Shown piece after piece: positions 34,498-46,873 of a stretch of DNA of 64,000 bases. Each line of letters starts with the position of its first letter. The stretch's first letter is position 1. The notes under the pieces were generated by a model. The model was not told the DNA's origin. It did no database searches and saw only the letters and a list, made by a program, of their open reading frames with translations. The DNA comes from Spironucleus salmonicida (Eukaryota > Fornicata > Diplomonadida > Hexamitidae). A program made the position numbers and the translations under genes. The stretch lies in the NCBI GenBank assembly GCA_000497125.2, contig CM035318.1, positions 186,001 to 250,000 on the forward strand. The letters run 5' to 3'.

Positions 34498-37359
34498 TCA
34501 GTCACTCATCAAAATTTCGCTCACAAGTGTGCCGAGACCGAGTCGTTTCCGTTATAAAATTACCCAGATTGCTCTTAGCATAACTAAAAATAACCAAGAT
34601 AGACTTAGACCGAGCGCTGAGTTATTTGAAATTTACACTATAAGTGCAGAAAATGAAGCAGAAAAAAGACAGTCCATGAACCATCTGCTATAATAGAAGC
34701 TAGAAGCCAACCAGCTGGCACCACCGAATCCACCTGGTAGTCTTGCACCTGAATTATTTCCCCGTGGTGAAATATTACGAGTTGGATCACTTAGAACTAA
34801 CAGTGCATTCGCTTTTGAGGAAAAATTAATATCAAATAGTCTTTAGAATTTAGGAACATATCTAATAGGTTAATGACTAATAAGTTAGAGCGCTTATAGA
34901 GCTAGTTATTCAATTTCAATTAAATTGTCTCCTTTTTATTTAGAAAAGTATGGAATTTCCAGAGTCAGAAGTCGATTTTCAATCGAAGCTGATGTATCCA
35001 CAGATTAGTCCCCAACTGGTCCAGACACTGATTATTCTTTAACTAGTTACTTACCACAAGCTTCAGATAAAGTATATAGTTCAGGACAATCTACGGAAAA
35101 ATATACTCTGAACGATTGTGCAGAACCTCCATGAATACCTCTTCTAGGAGCTAAGCCTCTAGCCTCCCTTTACAATCCATCGATTATACTATAGCAATCC
35201 CCATCTGTATCCCCGAATGGCGATCTACCATATAATAAAATGGCTGAAGAGTCAGTATCAAATACAAACACAGAGCAATTAGCTACTGGCAACATATCAA
35301 TGAATTTATCATAGGGTGATCCAGTGCAACATCTATATATTCCTATGATTAAGCTGACAAAAATGAACGAAAAAAATACTACAAAAGCTGTAATAGTGGA
35401 ATTCAATGTTAAATTCAAGTTATGGGGTGAATTAATTGGAGTTGATGTAAATGCACCAAAATATTGGAAATCAAGACCATACAGAATAAAAAAGCTAAGT
35501 AAAAATATTAACGTGTAATCAAAAAAGTGGTATCTTATTAATTTTTAAATAGCATTTGAAACAAATAGTTTTCTATAACAAGCCGGTCCTCCGTGATCTA
35601 GTATAACAAATTTTGATTTATGACTAAATAAAACTATAAACAACGATGGTATAAATATAAAAATACCAGATACTAGGCATTCAATGCCAACAAATTCTAA
35701 AGAAGATTCAGGGCCAGATAATATATTGATAGGACTGTTGAAGTAAATGCATTAAAATATAATAATATCAATAAGCATTCCAAAGCCTACACCAAAAACC
35801 ATCATAAAAAATATATATAACAAAACTATAGCTCCATTTTTAGATCCATTAAATGGGTTTTTGCCTAATCCTGATAGTTTTTTTGATTAAGAAAAACTAT
35901 ATATTAATGAGCTAAACCACCCTATAATAAGAATAAATATAGACCTATAACTGAATTATTATACATTATTAGAAGAATAATTTATAATCAAACTAAAATC
36001 TATGAAGTTTGACTATCGGCTAAAATTTTTATTCAAATTTGACTACGTTAATTTAGTTATAACTCGATTCAAAAGAGGCCCATCTACTATATTTTAATCA
36101 ATGGTATTGTAATTAATATCAATCTAAGGATAAAATGATTGATTATTTTTATTACCATTTATAGTAAAAATTATCTAATTAGCAAATAAATTTTCAAAAA
36201 ACAATGGAAATGATAGTGTTTGAGTCAATTATGAATTAACAACTAGTCTGGTAGATGTATCATTTGTATTTCCAGTATATAACTATACAAATATTGGTGC
36301 ATTTTATTAAGTGATCTTTAAAAGTGAAAATACACCAATTCTGCAAATTTTTTAATAATTATTACCAAACATTAATGCTGGTGACTCCTTATTTTAAGTT
36401 TAAATTTTGGGCTATGAAAATCTTTTAATCATTTATGTGCTTTAATGCATTAAAGTTCTAGATATATAGCCAAAATTAAGTCTTCTATCACGTTAAGTTA
36501 CATCTGCATAACGTCTGATTTTCTATATTAATGGATTAATACCAGATTCTAATATATTACACATGTCTAGTGTTTCTATGTCAAATTTTGTCTTCAATAA
36601 AACTGTACCATATAAATCAGTAAAAACTGCTGTGATATTCATAATATTCATCCACCCTATTTAATCAACACCATTATATGGGAAATAAGGATTTTTAAGA
36701 ACTGTTGGCATAAAATTAGGATGTTATAAAATTTATTCTGATCTAGATATACTAGGAACAACGTCTATAAATTAGGTAGAGTCAAACCCAGCTGCTTATT
36801 AAACAAATTAACAATATTACACAGACTCTTAAAAAGGTAGACTACAAAAATTCCAAAGGCTATCACATGCTTATATGCTGCCTTTTGTCTAGCAAAGTTA
36901 ATTCGCTTCTGCTATATGCAATGAATAAGTGTTAGATCCATTTACTAAGTTAATTCCTGGAGGTGTGACAACTACACATTACTATAGTGTTTATGAATAA
37001 ACTAGTGGTAGTGTACATGGAGCTTTTTATGCTTTTTAAACCTCTACAGCAGGTGTATATTATAATATACCACAGGTAGCCATCGGAGTAAACACTACTG
37101 ACTCACCATCTTAGCATTTAGATTACAATACTCCTGGCCCTACACAATCTCCTGAAAATGGTTAATTTGTGGTACATGTAGCACCAGCTGGACAAGTAAA
37201 TGAATTTTAATCAAACATAATTTAATTTTCACATCCACATTGTAATTAAGGGGAAATTGTTGTAGCTTAAACAGATGTTTAAGGACATTGAATGCAGTTT
37301 CCTGCAGAAATAGAAAAAAAGAAAGTAGGCGCACATGCAGATAGGGTAAGTATAAACAT
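34498..37359 (-). CDS. TMEM67: Meckelin (TMEM67/MKS3), ciliary transition-zone receptor-like protein
   Basis: 953 residues, close to the human protein (995). A signal peptide (MFILTLSACAPTFFFSISAG) is followed by a Cys-rich extracellular part with many GxC and CxxC spacings, then CQTKGSIQACDSLWNFCSL. Several transmembrane segments occupy about 455-670. The C-terminal YDKFIDMLPVANCSVFVFDT, LLYGRSPFGDTDG and LQREARGLAPRRG match the cytosolic region typical of meckelin. It acts in the MKS module of the ciliary transition zone. It shares a 64-bp divergent spacer with the WW gene. Confidence 0.85.
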
Positions 37360-37382
37360 TTTGGAAGTGAGAATTTTAAATC

Positions 37383-37398
37383 TTATATTATATTATAA
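37383..37398. promoter_or_regulatory. A/T block in the meckelin/WW divergent spacer
   Basis: TTATATTATATTATAA lies midway in the 64 bp between the divergent starts at 37359 and 37424 and is nearly palindromic. It is the only recognisable element there, so it probably serves both genes. Confidence 0.5.
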
Positions 37399-37423
37399 GT
37401 ATGAAGATATATTTGCGGTAAAA

Positions 37424-39028
37424 ATGAGTGCATATTCTCCCGAACGAAGAACTGGATTCAACACACTGTATTAACAGTATTTAAAAGACCCAGAAAAATA
37501 ATACTATATCAAATTATTGTAATATTAACAGTGTGACGAAAATTTACTATGGATTGTTGATAATTTAGTAGCTGCTACTGCTCCCCTTGACGAAACTCGC
37601 GAAGTATTTGAAAAGTTTTATAAAATTCTATCTGATAATTTAATAAAGGTGACAAAAAGTATGTAATATAATTCGTTAGAATTTATATATGCATAAAAAC
37701 CACCTACTGTAGTACGTGATATAATTTCTATGTGTGCTTATTTGCAGATAGATATTTAATCACCTTATGTATGGTTATCATTAGTTGCGCTATCTTTAGG
37801 TTTACCTTCTGGTTGGAGTTATGATGACGATACTGGTGAATATATATGTTTAAAAAATGAAGAAAGAACAACTGTTCACCCCTCTGATTATATTCTTAAA
37901 GAGTGGAAAGATAGACAAATTTAATAAACAGGTCATTAAATTTTAGTTAAGTTGACCGAGTAAGAATAATTTAAAGTTGGACCTTCCTTTATTGTTGTTT
38001 ATGATTTTAAAGATATGAGAACTAAATTTGTTGGGAAAATGGATATGTTTTAACCTGATCTTATATCAATACCAATTTTAGATGAAGAAAATATTAATTA
38101 CCAAATTAACAATCATATCGAGTTAGCTGGAGCTTTGATTGAAGCAAATGAATTAGTGTTTTAAGGGGCCAGTGGTGATGTTACATTATTATAAGATCGA
38201 GGTGTAGATAGTGAAATAAATACAGTCTAAGAAACCTATAACATTATGATTTAGCAAAATGAGTAAAAGGCTAAGTCTAAGTTTGTTAAATAGTTCGGTT
38301 ATAATAAATAACGACTGTTATAGAACGACTAAGAACATTATCTATTAAAATTACAATAGTCTCTCCTTCCAGATGTTCTTTTAGATAAAAATTTTATAAT
38401 TTCAAAATTATTACCTCCCCAACCTTCATAGTCTAGATTTTTAGCATATTAGTTAATTGATAAGCGTAAATATCAACTTATTTTCGCATAATCCACTTAA
38501 CTTGTGAATCCTGTAGTTTCCTAGCTTGCAAATGTTGAAAATCAGCACCAAATTAGACTAACAGTATATATTACAAATCCAAATCACACCCAAAACTAAT
38601 AATTACAATTATCTACTACAAATGCTTCAAAATTTGACTAATCAATGACTCCATAGCTGACAGTTTTCAACGATTTAAATGGTTATGTTTATCCATTTGA
38701 GACACATGCAGAATTGCCTTCTTTATATGACTTTTATATTGGCAAGTCAGTTTCTTGTAGAGGTATTAATTTTATATTGACTCAAAATGACCCGAAAAGT
38801 CAAGAATGGTTTACAAGTTGCGGCAAAATTTTGAAGTAAATGTGTGAATTTATATACGATAAGAAAAGTAAAAAGAAAGTTACAATGCCAAGATTCGACC
38901 AGGTTTTTACAGGCAGAGAAGCCATGAGTATAGCTATTGAGAAGCTTATCAAATATTTTTATGCATGTAGGCTTAATGGAATTGAGGTGCATGCAGATGA
39001 ATTGGCTGCTGAAGCTTTGACGGGCTGA
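37424..39028 (+). CDS. WW-domain protein (534 aa), CEP164-like N-terminal layout
   Basis: After ~110 helical residues there is GLPSGWSYDDDTGEYICLKN, then ERTTVHPSD, a WW-type motif with the first Trp and the beta-strand Tyr kept but the second Trp replaced. Such variant WW domains near the N-terminus are known from CEP164-type basal-body proteins. The rest contains beta-rich regions and a C-terminal helical part; no other domain was recognised. Its promoter region is shared with the transition-zone gene meckelin, which supports but does not prove a ciliary role. Confidence 0.6.
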
Positions 39029-39085
39029 TAAATGAAGTATATTATTATTTAATATATTGTTGTTATAACATAATTACTAAATAAA

Positions 39086-39934
39086 ATGGAAAAATTACTA
39101 AGTAAACTTTTCTATTCGTACTTTGATTAGTCTTATATTTTAAGTGATGTTAATATTTAAAGTGCTAGTTATTAATTATTAATGGCTTAACGACTTCAAC
39201 TTTAAAAGCCACTTTCAATATTAACTAAGATTTAAAAAAAATTATGCATTTTAAAGATTACTGAATAAATATCCAGTCTAGTAATGAATTATAAGTAAAT
39301 AAAATATTTTGAAGATGAATTAGTTAAGTTCGTATCAAAAAATATCTCTGGAGATACTCTGTACTAGATATTTTACCTTTATGATTAAATTTCTTTATAC
39401 AATAAGGTAAAATTATTTAATAAGCTATATCAATATCATTAAAATGTGCCAACTGTATTATCTTTTTATCTTGTTTTTAGTGCAATATTAGAGATTCTAT
39501 AGTTTCCTGCATTATCTTAATCTCAATAACTTCTTCTCAATAATATATTAAAAAGTAATTTATCGGGGTACGAATATATAGAAAACTAAGTTTTATCATT
39601 CATCAATAATCCCCTAAACTTTACTTATAAAGCATAACAAAAACTTGCTGATTAATGCAACTCTATGCCTTAGTTAACTAGTTATGAAACAAAATGTAAA
39701 CTGAAAATTATTCCTAAATGTTACTAACTTAACTTTGAAATTTCCAATTTGAGTGTTAATTGGTTTAATTTGAATTAAAATTATGAACATTAGTTTAATC
39801 CAGATAATATATAATTTTTGCAACTATACTAATATTATTTAAACCAGGCCAAGTTCTATTGTTACAAGCACTCTTAATTTTGTATCGAAGAACACGTGAA
39901 AATACAAAGATGGTAAACAAAGAAAATTTACTGA
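39086..39934 (+). CDS. Unknown helical protein (282 aa)
   Basis: Starts MEKLLSKLFYSYFDQSYILS; mostly amphipathic helices with several single cysteines near the C-terminus (AKFYCYKHSQFCIEEHVK). Not recognised. It sits 57 bp after the WW gene on the same strand, and an A/T-only block (39040-39060) occupies that spacer. Confidence 0.6.
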
Positions 39935-39969
39935 TTTAATATATATTATTTTATTGTTAAATTTCTGAA

Positions 39970-41190
39970 ATGGATTATTAAGCTCTAGTTGCTGAACTCA
40001 CCAAACAGTCATCACCACAAGTAAAAAGACCTGAAGTAGTAGCTATTGATTTAATACTTAAAGGTTAAATCATTAAATTCCATGTACATAACACTGATAA
40101 ACCTGAATTTTTAGCTGATAAAGTTTTGAGTACATATTTATTGCCAATTTCAATACGAAATGCTCTTATTGAAAAATTTAAAATAGCTATTAACAAGTTA
40201 GAACCTCCAAAATTCTAACAATCTATTCTTAACTCTACATTATAGGAAAATGATGATATTGAGTATTAGGAACTTATAAGTGACACATCTAGATTATCGC
40301 CAGAAGTTTAAGCCTAACCACTGTTTAACTAACTTATACCATCATAGGCGCAGAAAAAATCAAAAACTATTATTAAAAAATCTTATAGTGTTTATGACAG
40401 ACTATATTAAAACTAAGAATATAAGAATTCATAAAAATTCACTTAAAAATTAGATAATATAAGATAAACTGATCCATAAATTTTCTAAAAATTGTATTAG
40501 GAGTCTTTCAAAGTTAATATATAAAAACCAGTGCATTTTTCACCTACACTTACAAAATCATAATCTGAAAATCTTTTAAATAGGCTAACATAGTAAAAGA
40601 AAAAGCTTTCTCCTAGATATGATAATTCTAATAGCCATATAAAAGAGCATTTCGGGCCAGAAGTTGCTCCAAAAGTTTCAATGAATGAAATTAGTCGATC
40701 AATGACAAAACACTAAACATTTGAGGCCAGTAATGCATACTAGACATAGATATTTATAAAGAAAAATTAAGCTGAAATATTAGAAAATACCACTAATCTC
40801 AAAATTTATGATAAACTTTGCAAAGATTTATCAATTGAAGAGAAAATATACTACAAAGAACGGATATTAAGTAATATTGATATCAAAAAATAGTAATAGA
40901 AAGATCCCAGCATCATAGTATAGCCTAAAAATATTGTAGAAAAAGAAGTAATTAGCCGAAAAAATGAGCATGGTAGAGATGAATGGAGTACGGTTGAAAA
41001 AATTTATAATTTCAAACCTAAAATCAATAAAAATATTATTAGTAAAAGCAAAATCTCGTAAATAATATAAGGTCAATTAGAACCAAAGCCATAAGAACCG
41101 GAAATTTACTCATTTAAACCAGAATTTCATTCTAAATAGCTAAAATAAAATGAGATTAAAGATAAAATTATATCAAAACTGTTTGTATGA
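39970..41190 (+). CDS. Unknown basic protein with FKP motifs (406 aa)
   Basis: A small folded N-terminal part (residues ~24-75: VVAIDLILKGQIIKFHVHNT, then helices) precedes a long disordered, basic Gln/Ser/Lys region. Near the C-terminus IYNFKPKINKN and IYSFKPEFHSK form an imperfect repeat about 45 residues apart. Such tails are common in microtubule-associated axonemal proteins, but no homologue was recognised. The upstream spacer is only 35 bp and A/T-rich. Confidence 0.6.
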
Positions 41191-41224
41191 TATGGTAGAA
41201 GTGATTAACTATAATTGAAAGAAA

Positions 41225-42211
41225 TCATTTCATTCCTATCCTTTCCACTTGCTTCTTAAATTTCCTATAAACATAATCTAGTTACCCAATTCGATCTAAT
41301 TCAAACTAATAGCTCAGTTATTTCAATTCTTCAAATTCTATAACATTCTTCCTCTTCAACAGAATCAAAACTTTGACCAAAATAGCAAAATCAGGCTTAT
41401 GACTAACACTAAGCTTTTTAAGAATTTAAATAAAGGATTTAATTATTTAAGAACAATTTTCAGTATTATTTTCTTCAATAAAACCAATTAAACTTTCGTA
41501 AAATCCATCTACCATAGGGAAATTATGACTAAGTAAATCTTACAGCATCACCATATATACATCATTCAAAATTACAAGCTACTGCTTATTCCGTTTTTAT
41601 TTTAGTATTTTGTCAAATTTTACCTACAAGTCAATATAACTTTTCGTTTCTTAATACATACACAGCTCACAATCACAGGTAAAGTTGAATTATTTAAGGT
41701 AGTTCTGCCTTCCGCCAACCCACCAAAAATTGTCTCCATGTAAGTAAGATGTCGTAATCTCGTCATCCTAAAAAATTATTTTCGTGGTAATTACGTATAC
41801 TTGATCACCATCGTATAGTTACACTGCAGAGGGGCAACACGAATGGTTCATAAATGAGAATTTCAGAAAGAGTCCAACTTTTTCTGAACTTTGAAGATTT
41901 GGAACAGTCTTGTACGCGTTGGTCGAAAATGCAGAGCAAATACCTGGCCCATGTGACTTCTAGAGGCGAGCGAAATCTTCCCGTTACTCTGTAGTCAAAG
42001 TGGGCTCAATTTAGCTGAAAAGTGCTTCCACATTTTCGGATGTCGGATCGTCTGTACAAACCACTGCTTGTGATGCAATAATCAAACTACCTTGTGGAAT
42101 TATTTATTTAGCAAAAATTCCGCGTCCCTTGTTAGTTTGAGTTTATCTAACCTATATAGCAGCGGAGAAAAATTCTTATGGAGCTTCTTGCATTTGCTTT
42201 TAAAGTTACAT
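41225..42211 (-). CDS. SET-domain protein, SMYD-like
   Basis: 328 residues. KGRGIFAKQIIPQGSLIIAS begins a SET domain; FSFMNHSCCPSA is the substrate/cofactor-site NHxCxPN-type motif, followed by EITTSYL and a post-SET CDCELC zinc cluster. This is the SMYD arrangement. No MYND zinc finger is seen in the SET insertion, where TDDPTSENVEALFSQIEPTL occurs instead. The C-terminal ~130 residues are helical. It should transfer methyl groups from AdoMet to lysines of histones or other proteins. The start is the first in-frame ATG after the A/T block at 42241-42262 upstream of it. Confidence 0.85.
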
Positions 42212-42240
42212 ACAGAATAAAGTGAAAAAATCGTATACTC

Positions 42241-42262
42241 ATTATTATATATATTATAATAT
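42241..42262. promoter_or_regulatory. A/T palindrome-rich block upstream of SET gene
   Basis: ATTATTATATATATTATAAT, continuing to 42262, lies 30 bp upstream of the minus-strand start at 42211 and just past the stop of the next gene; inferred core promoter. Confidence 0.45.
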
Positions 42263-42279
42263 CCACCATAACAAAATGG

Positions 42280-43683
42280 TCAAAATTCTGATTCTTTCAA
42301 ACCGCTAATTCGGCTGACCCTACCAGAGCTTACAAGCATAGCTTCTGCGGTTATAACCGTCTCATGTTAAGTTATAAATAACAGTTTCTTACAAAAATCG
42401 TAAATATTTTATACTGTACAGTTTCTTGTTTTCAGGGATTCGACCTCTGTCCAATACTCTTATATTCGTCCTAAAATATGCTAGTCAATCACTTCCCTTA
42501 ATTTTTTGATAAGCGCATTTGGCACTGGCTTTGGAACTGCCTGTAGCATGTGACATGCATATTGTTAACACATGCTTGGAAAAACTATTTAGAATCCCTG
42601 ATGAAAATCTATAAATTATGAAAAATCAAGCAAAATATTTTCGTTAAAATTCTCGATAAGGAGTTCTTATGGTAAAATTTTTCGGGATTGATGTTAAATT
42701 TTTGGTTCTGGAACGACCACATTTACTAGTTTTTACGGATTTTCAAGGGAATTTAAAAATGCAAAAAATGTTGTTGCTATCAAGTTTGTTGGTAGCATCT
42801 TACCTTCTATAATATTAGTTTTACCTACAAACTTAATGAATTCACGTAATTCTTATTGACAATCAAATGTATTTTTTGCTATATTCAAGAAAGCAAGCTT
42901 GTCAATAAAGTCATCATTAGAACATTTGAAACATTCATTCAGAAGTCTACAAAAAAGATTGAATTTGACTGAATTGTTCATATTGAGTAGTTCTAACAAT
43001 GGCTTCTCAAGTTCTTAAGTTTAAGATATACCTGTTTTTAAATAGTGCCAAACAGATGAATTCAAGTTTTACTCATCGAAAACGTTAGTATTTATAGATA
43101 CAAAAAGGCAGAAAAGGTCCTAAGGTGAAGTACAAGTATCATTTAGTGTTTATTATGAGACACCAAATCTTGCAACTGTAAACTATGGTTATTTTTAGCT
43201 AATATGTAAGGCAGAAACTGTAAAATCCATAAATGCTAATGAAATATCTCGAATATTAATATGTAAATATTATTGTATAATAATGTCATTTTTATAAATT
43301 TTTTCTACAGATTCAAACATTCTGAAAGTTCGTAATTTTATCTAAGTGGTAACGTGCGAACCTGCACGGCGAGGTGATGGTGGATGCGAAACTACAGATT
43401 TTGATATTTCTTCATTTTTTCGTTTGAATAATACTTATTTTTATTATCTAGCAGTAGGCGTAATTAGGTCCATTTCAATGTCAGCTTTAAACGAAATTTA
43501 TGGTGTTTGTAGTGGAATAAATTTCTCGTATATAGGAGGTTTTGGTGTCTCTAGATTTTATAGATTTAGATTTAAAACGTAGAAGTTGTCAACTTTCTTA
43601 AATTGATAATTTTTTTTGACAAAGAGATCATAGAACTTCTCCTATTTTCCATTCGGTAAATCTGAAAAATTAATAATTCTCAT
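42280..43683 (-). CDS. Unknown protein (467 aa)
   Basis: Starts MRIINFSDLPNGKQEKFYDL. A Pro/Ser/Arg-rich linker (SHPPSPRRAGSHVTT) near residue 105 separates a small N-terminal part from a mostly helical C-terminal body (LLNMNNSVKFNLFCRLLNEC and similar). No membrane segment or catalytic motif was seen, and no family was recognised. The A/T block 43704-43719 lies 21 bp upstream of its start. Confidence 0.65.
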
Positions 43684-43860
43684 TTTTATACAAACCTCGT
43701 TTGATATATTATTATATAAAGATAAATAAGTAATGGTTAATAAAGAATATTATATTTATATGTAATAGTCATATATTTTTAATTCTATGAAGTAAAATTA
43801 ATCTTATAATTAACTATATAACATTACGAATCACAAAATACGAATTATTTCGTTTACTAA

Positions 43861-44313
43861 ATGGAAGCACTAACTGACCCTACTAACATCACATTTTTAT
43901 CATACGGTAATACATGTTAGATTTAAGCGGCGCGTGATATGCTTGTTTTTATGCTTGCCGTGCAAAACCTTTCAATGCTAATTAGTGCAAAAGCTGCAAC
44001 TTTTGAAGAAGGATTCGACCCTTGTAGGCGGTGGGACCTGCAAAATTATATCGAAGTTACATATGCAGTACCTTATTCAAAAAAGTGTCACTTTTATACA
44101 GATGAAATTTACTAAACATCGAAGGCTATTTATGTACTGAACGAAGAGGATCTGATTTATGCTAGAGCACTGAGTGGGAAAGACCCTTAAAATAAGATCT
44201 TTAATATCCGTGAGTTACTAAAAATGTAAGAACGCGAATAACTGATCGCTGATAATTTTTATTAAGATGTAGTTAAATATAATCAATATATAATAAATAT
44301 TGTTTAAAAGTGA
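43861..44313 (+). CDS. Unknown protein (150 aa)
   Basis: Starts MEALTDPTNITFLSYGNTCQ; alpha/beta-looking with three cysteines and a Gln/Glu-rich helical end. GC content is higher than in the flanking spacer, and codon use supports a real gene. Not recognised. The stop AAG-TGA-GTG is 5 bp from the stop of the convergent hydrolase gene. Confidence 0.6.
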
Positions 44314-44318
44314 GTGGA

Positions 44319-44954
44319 TCATTGTTATTTTATTGCCCAAGCAGAGCTTTTCAGGGCTTATTTAAGCGTTGCTGTATCTCCATGGCCTGGGTAGATTGTT
44401 AGTGAATCATCTAAAATGTGAAGCTTTTAGTAACTCTTAACCATATCCTATGGTTAACTCAAAGGAATATCTGTGCGCCCTACTGAGTTTGAAAAAAGCA
44501 TGTCCCCTGTGATTAGTATATTATCTATTTTAAAACATGACTAGCAAGGGCAGTGCCCTGGAGTATGAATAATAGATAAAATGCTGTCTCCAAGTTAAAA
44601 TTCATCTTTGTCGCTAAAAAATCTGTTTGGTCTAGGTAAATTTTCAGGAATGCTAATACCATATTTAATAGCTCTGGGAAGCATAGTTTCAAATGTGTTG
44701 AGGCCAGATGTATGCGAGTATATATCGATATCAGGAAAATTATCTCGGACAAATTTAAGGCCTAAAACATGATCAAAGTGGCAATGTGTTAATAATACAG
44801 CTAAGGGGGTAAGTGAGTGCCTTTTTATAAAATCTAAAATGTTTTAATTACTGACAGCTGGATCAATTATATAAGATTTGTTGTGAACAGTTTCATAAAC
44901 TATATACGTATTATTTTCAATGGGGCCATTTAAAAATCCTTTTATCTATGCCAT
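44319..44954 (-). CDS. Metallo-beta-lactamase-fold hydrolase (glyoxalase II-like)
   Basis: 211 residues. THCHFDH matches the HxHxDH zinc motif; HTPGHCPCQS gives the third His; ITGDMLFSNSVGRTD supplies the bridging Asp and the GRTD element; YPGHGDTAT gives the last His. All metal ligands are present, so it should be active. This short form without the C-terminal glyoxalase II helical domain resembles bacterial-type YcbL hydrolases. The substrate cannot be told; thioesters such as S-lactoylglutathione are typical. Confidence 0.92.
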
Positions 44955-45014
44955 TTTAAATCTAAAATTGTATATATTAATTCATAAAATATTTATATAA
45001 ATCAGATATCAGTA

Positions 45015-45338
45015 TCACTTATTTTGCAATTCTTTTTAACCATCAATAATAGCCTGTTTTGCGTCGTTAATGTCAGATTCTTAAATAGTTGGATCGGCCT
45101 AACCTTCTTTAATAGTTGCTTCTAATGTAGAAATAGCACGTAAAAGTTGCTTTTGGGCATCTTCAATTGATGCTTGAGCCATCTTAATAACAGTATTTTG
45201 TTACTTCATACGGAAGGCATCTTCCTAATCCGTTTTCTCTAAACGAGCCACTTCCTCGGTATGTTCTTTTTTAGAATAGACAATATCCTTGGTAACGCGT
45301 TTCACGACAGAGGTACTTATCTTCAACTACTTTGACAT
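45015..45338 (-). CDS. TBCA: Tubulin-binding cofactor A
   Basis: 107 residues, the usual size (human 108). MSKQLKISTSVVKRVTKDIV and the following three-helix bundle (KKEHTEEVARLEKTDQEDAF; IKMAQASIEDAQKQLLRAIS) match the family. TBCA holds beta-tubulin released from CCT before assembly with alpha-tubulin. The N-terminal Lys/Thr-Val-Val-Lys-Arg motif is the strongest evidence. The AGTGA stop context is present. Confidence 0.88.
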
Positions 45339-45405
45339 AATTTAAAGCGAAGATTTTGTATTTCATATTAAAATTAATATTTAATACTAGCTGTTTTTGT
45401 TTTAA

Positions 45406-45783
45406 ATGGAATAAGTACGTAAATAACTAAAGATGTTTAGCAATAATGCTGTATAAGAAACTACCGCTCGAATACTGCTTAATGCATAGATTGATAAGTA
45501 GCAGCTTAAACTTAAGGCGGAAAAGTTGAGACTATAATAGAAAATTCAGCTTACAATTTCTGACTTGCGTTCACGTTCATCAATGTAAAATAAAATGAAA
45601 AATTCATACTAATCAGAGCTTTTAATAACTAGCGCTGTAGGTCTTATGCATAGTAACTAAAAACCACAGATTGTAAATTATAGCCTGGATTAATATGATG
45701 AGACACAGCTTTCTGGAAGATTTTTGTATGAACTTCTGACCTTTAAATCACAAATAAAGTTTGATGATTAATTTGTTATATGA
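45406..45783 (+). CDS. Unknown small coiled-coil protein (125 aa)
   Basis: Starts MEQVRKQLKMFSNNAVQETT; residues ~25-55 are a Lys/Gln/Leu coiled coil. Not recognised. It is divergent from TBCA across 67 bp of A/T-rich spacer. Confidence 0.55.
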
Positions 45784-45806
45784 AATATATAATTAGTGAT
45801 TGCAAA

Positions 45807-46064
45807 ATGTCTTATATTTATCCACCATTTTGCGAGTACTGCCCAAAACCATCTCACAATGATATGATTACAGTACGACCTGTATTATATAGATAATCTG
45901 TTTATAGAAGAAACTAGCAATTTTTACAGTGTGATGTACCAAAACATCTGAGAGAGTATAATCAAAATCTTCATAAAAGTAGTGTAAATGTTTCTTGGTA
46001 AGGTACAGAGGGCTGGGATTTTACTTAACGGGATAGATAGACCTTCCGAAAGATGTAAAAATGA
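45807..46064 (+). CDS. Unknown small protein (85 aa)
   Basis: Starts MSYIYPPFCEYCPKPSHNDM with one CxxC pair and ends in an Arg/Gln-rich stretch (QRDRQTFRKMQK). The upstream spacer is only 23 bp. Short microtubule inner proteins have similar size and aromatic/Arg-rich composition, but this is speculation. No homologue was recognised. Confidence 0.5.
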
Positions 46065-46085
46065 AGTGATAAATTACTGAAAATG

Positions 46086-46829
46086 TCATTTCTTACCTTT
46101 CTTTTTAGATTTTTTATCTCCTTGTTCAACTTAGTATTCCGATTCCTAACACATTTTAAGATCATATTCTCCTTAACATGTGCTTTCTAAACCAGTAACT
46201 AATTCATTGAATCTAGTAGGTCCAATTTCAAACTATATCAATACATCTGCTTCCCTATAAATCTCATCTTAACTAGCAGCTTAGACTTTCTTCAAAATAA
46301 CTTGGGCACTAGCCAATTTAGAATATTATACAATAAGTACACCTGGAAGTCCAGAGCTCTAAAAATATAAAGACCCTGATTTTTCTAATTTTTTAATTAT
46401 TTCTTAGGCCTAAGTGTTAACTTCTTAAAAAGGATCTATCTGCAACCCTTTTATAGAATTCAGCGCGTTAATAATTTGTTATAGTGGAATAGGTTTTCTA
46501 TCAATGCCGGTATAATTCATATGCAAAAATCCACTAATTTCAGTAAATTTTTATTCAACTTTACGCCTTCTTTCTTCAGTGGAAAGCTATGCATGGCCTT
46601 CATTTAATATTTTTATCAAAGGTTTTTGTCCCAAAGAAGCTAAATCAGCTATAGATGCCTCTTTTCCCTCTTTAGCATTCGTGTAAATCGTTTGCGAGAA
46701 CACTACATTATCTAGATTCATATCTTAGTTTTTCCTGAATTCAAATACTTTATCTGGAATTGCTAAAACTTGAAATGTCTATTTATCACCTTTAAAGGAA
46801 ATAATTTGAGGTTACTTGGCTTTACTCAT
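46086..46829 (-). CDS. SBDS: SBDS ribosome maturation protein
   Basis: 247 residues (usual length about 250). The N-terminal FYSH domain (KVFEFRKNQDMNLDNVVFSQ, ending KILNEGHAQLSTEERRRKVE) is diagnostic, followed by the helical middle domain with the HMNYTGIDRKPIP segment and a C-terminal ferredoxin-like domain. SBDS works with EFL1 to release eIF6 from 60S subunits, after the LSG1 step. The last residues are basic (DKKSKKKGKK), an addition not always seen. Confidence 0.92.
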
Positions 46830-46841
46830 TTGTAGTATTAT

Positions 46842-46873
46842 TTATTTATATATACGAAATATTATAATATAAA
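46842..46873. promoter_or_regulatory. A/T block in the SBDS/small-gene divergent spacer
   Basis: TATTTATATATATAC and, right before the ATG at 46874, ATATTATAATATAAA fill the 44-bp divergent spacer. Probably a bidirectional promoter. Confidence 0.45.

Noticed and set aside
43346-43582. Plus-strand frame inside the minus-strand gene 42280-43683
   Set aside because: Shadow of a longer, compositionally better gene.
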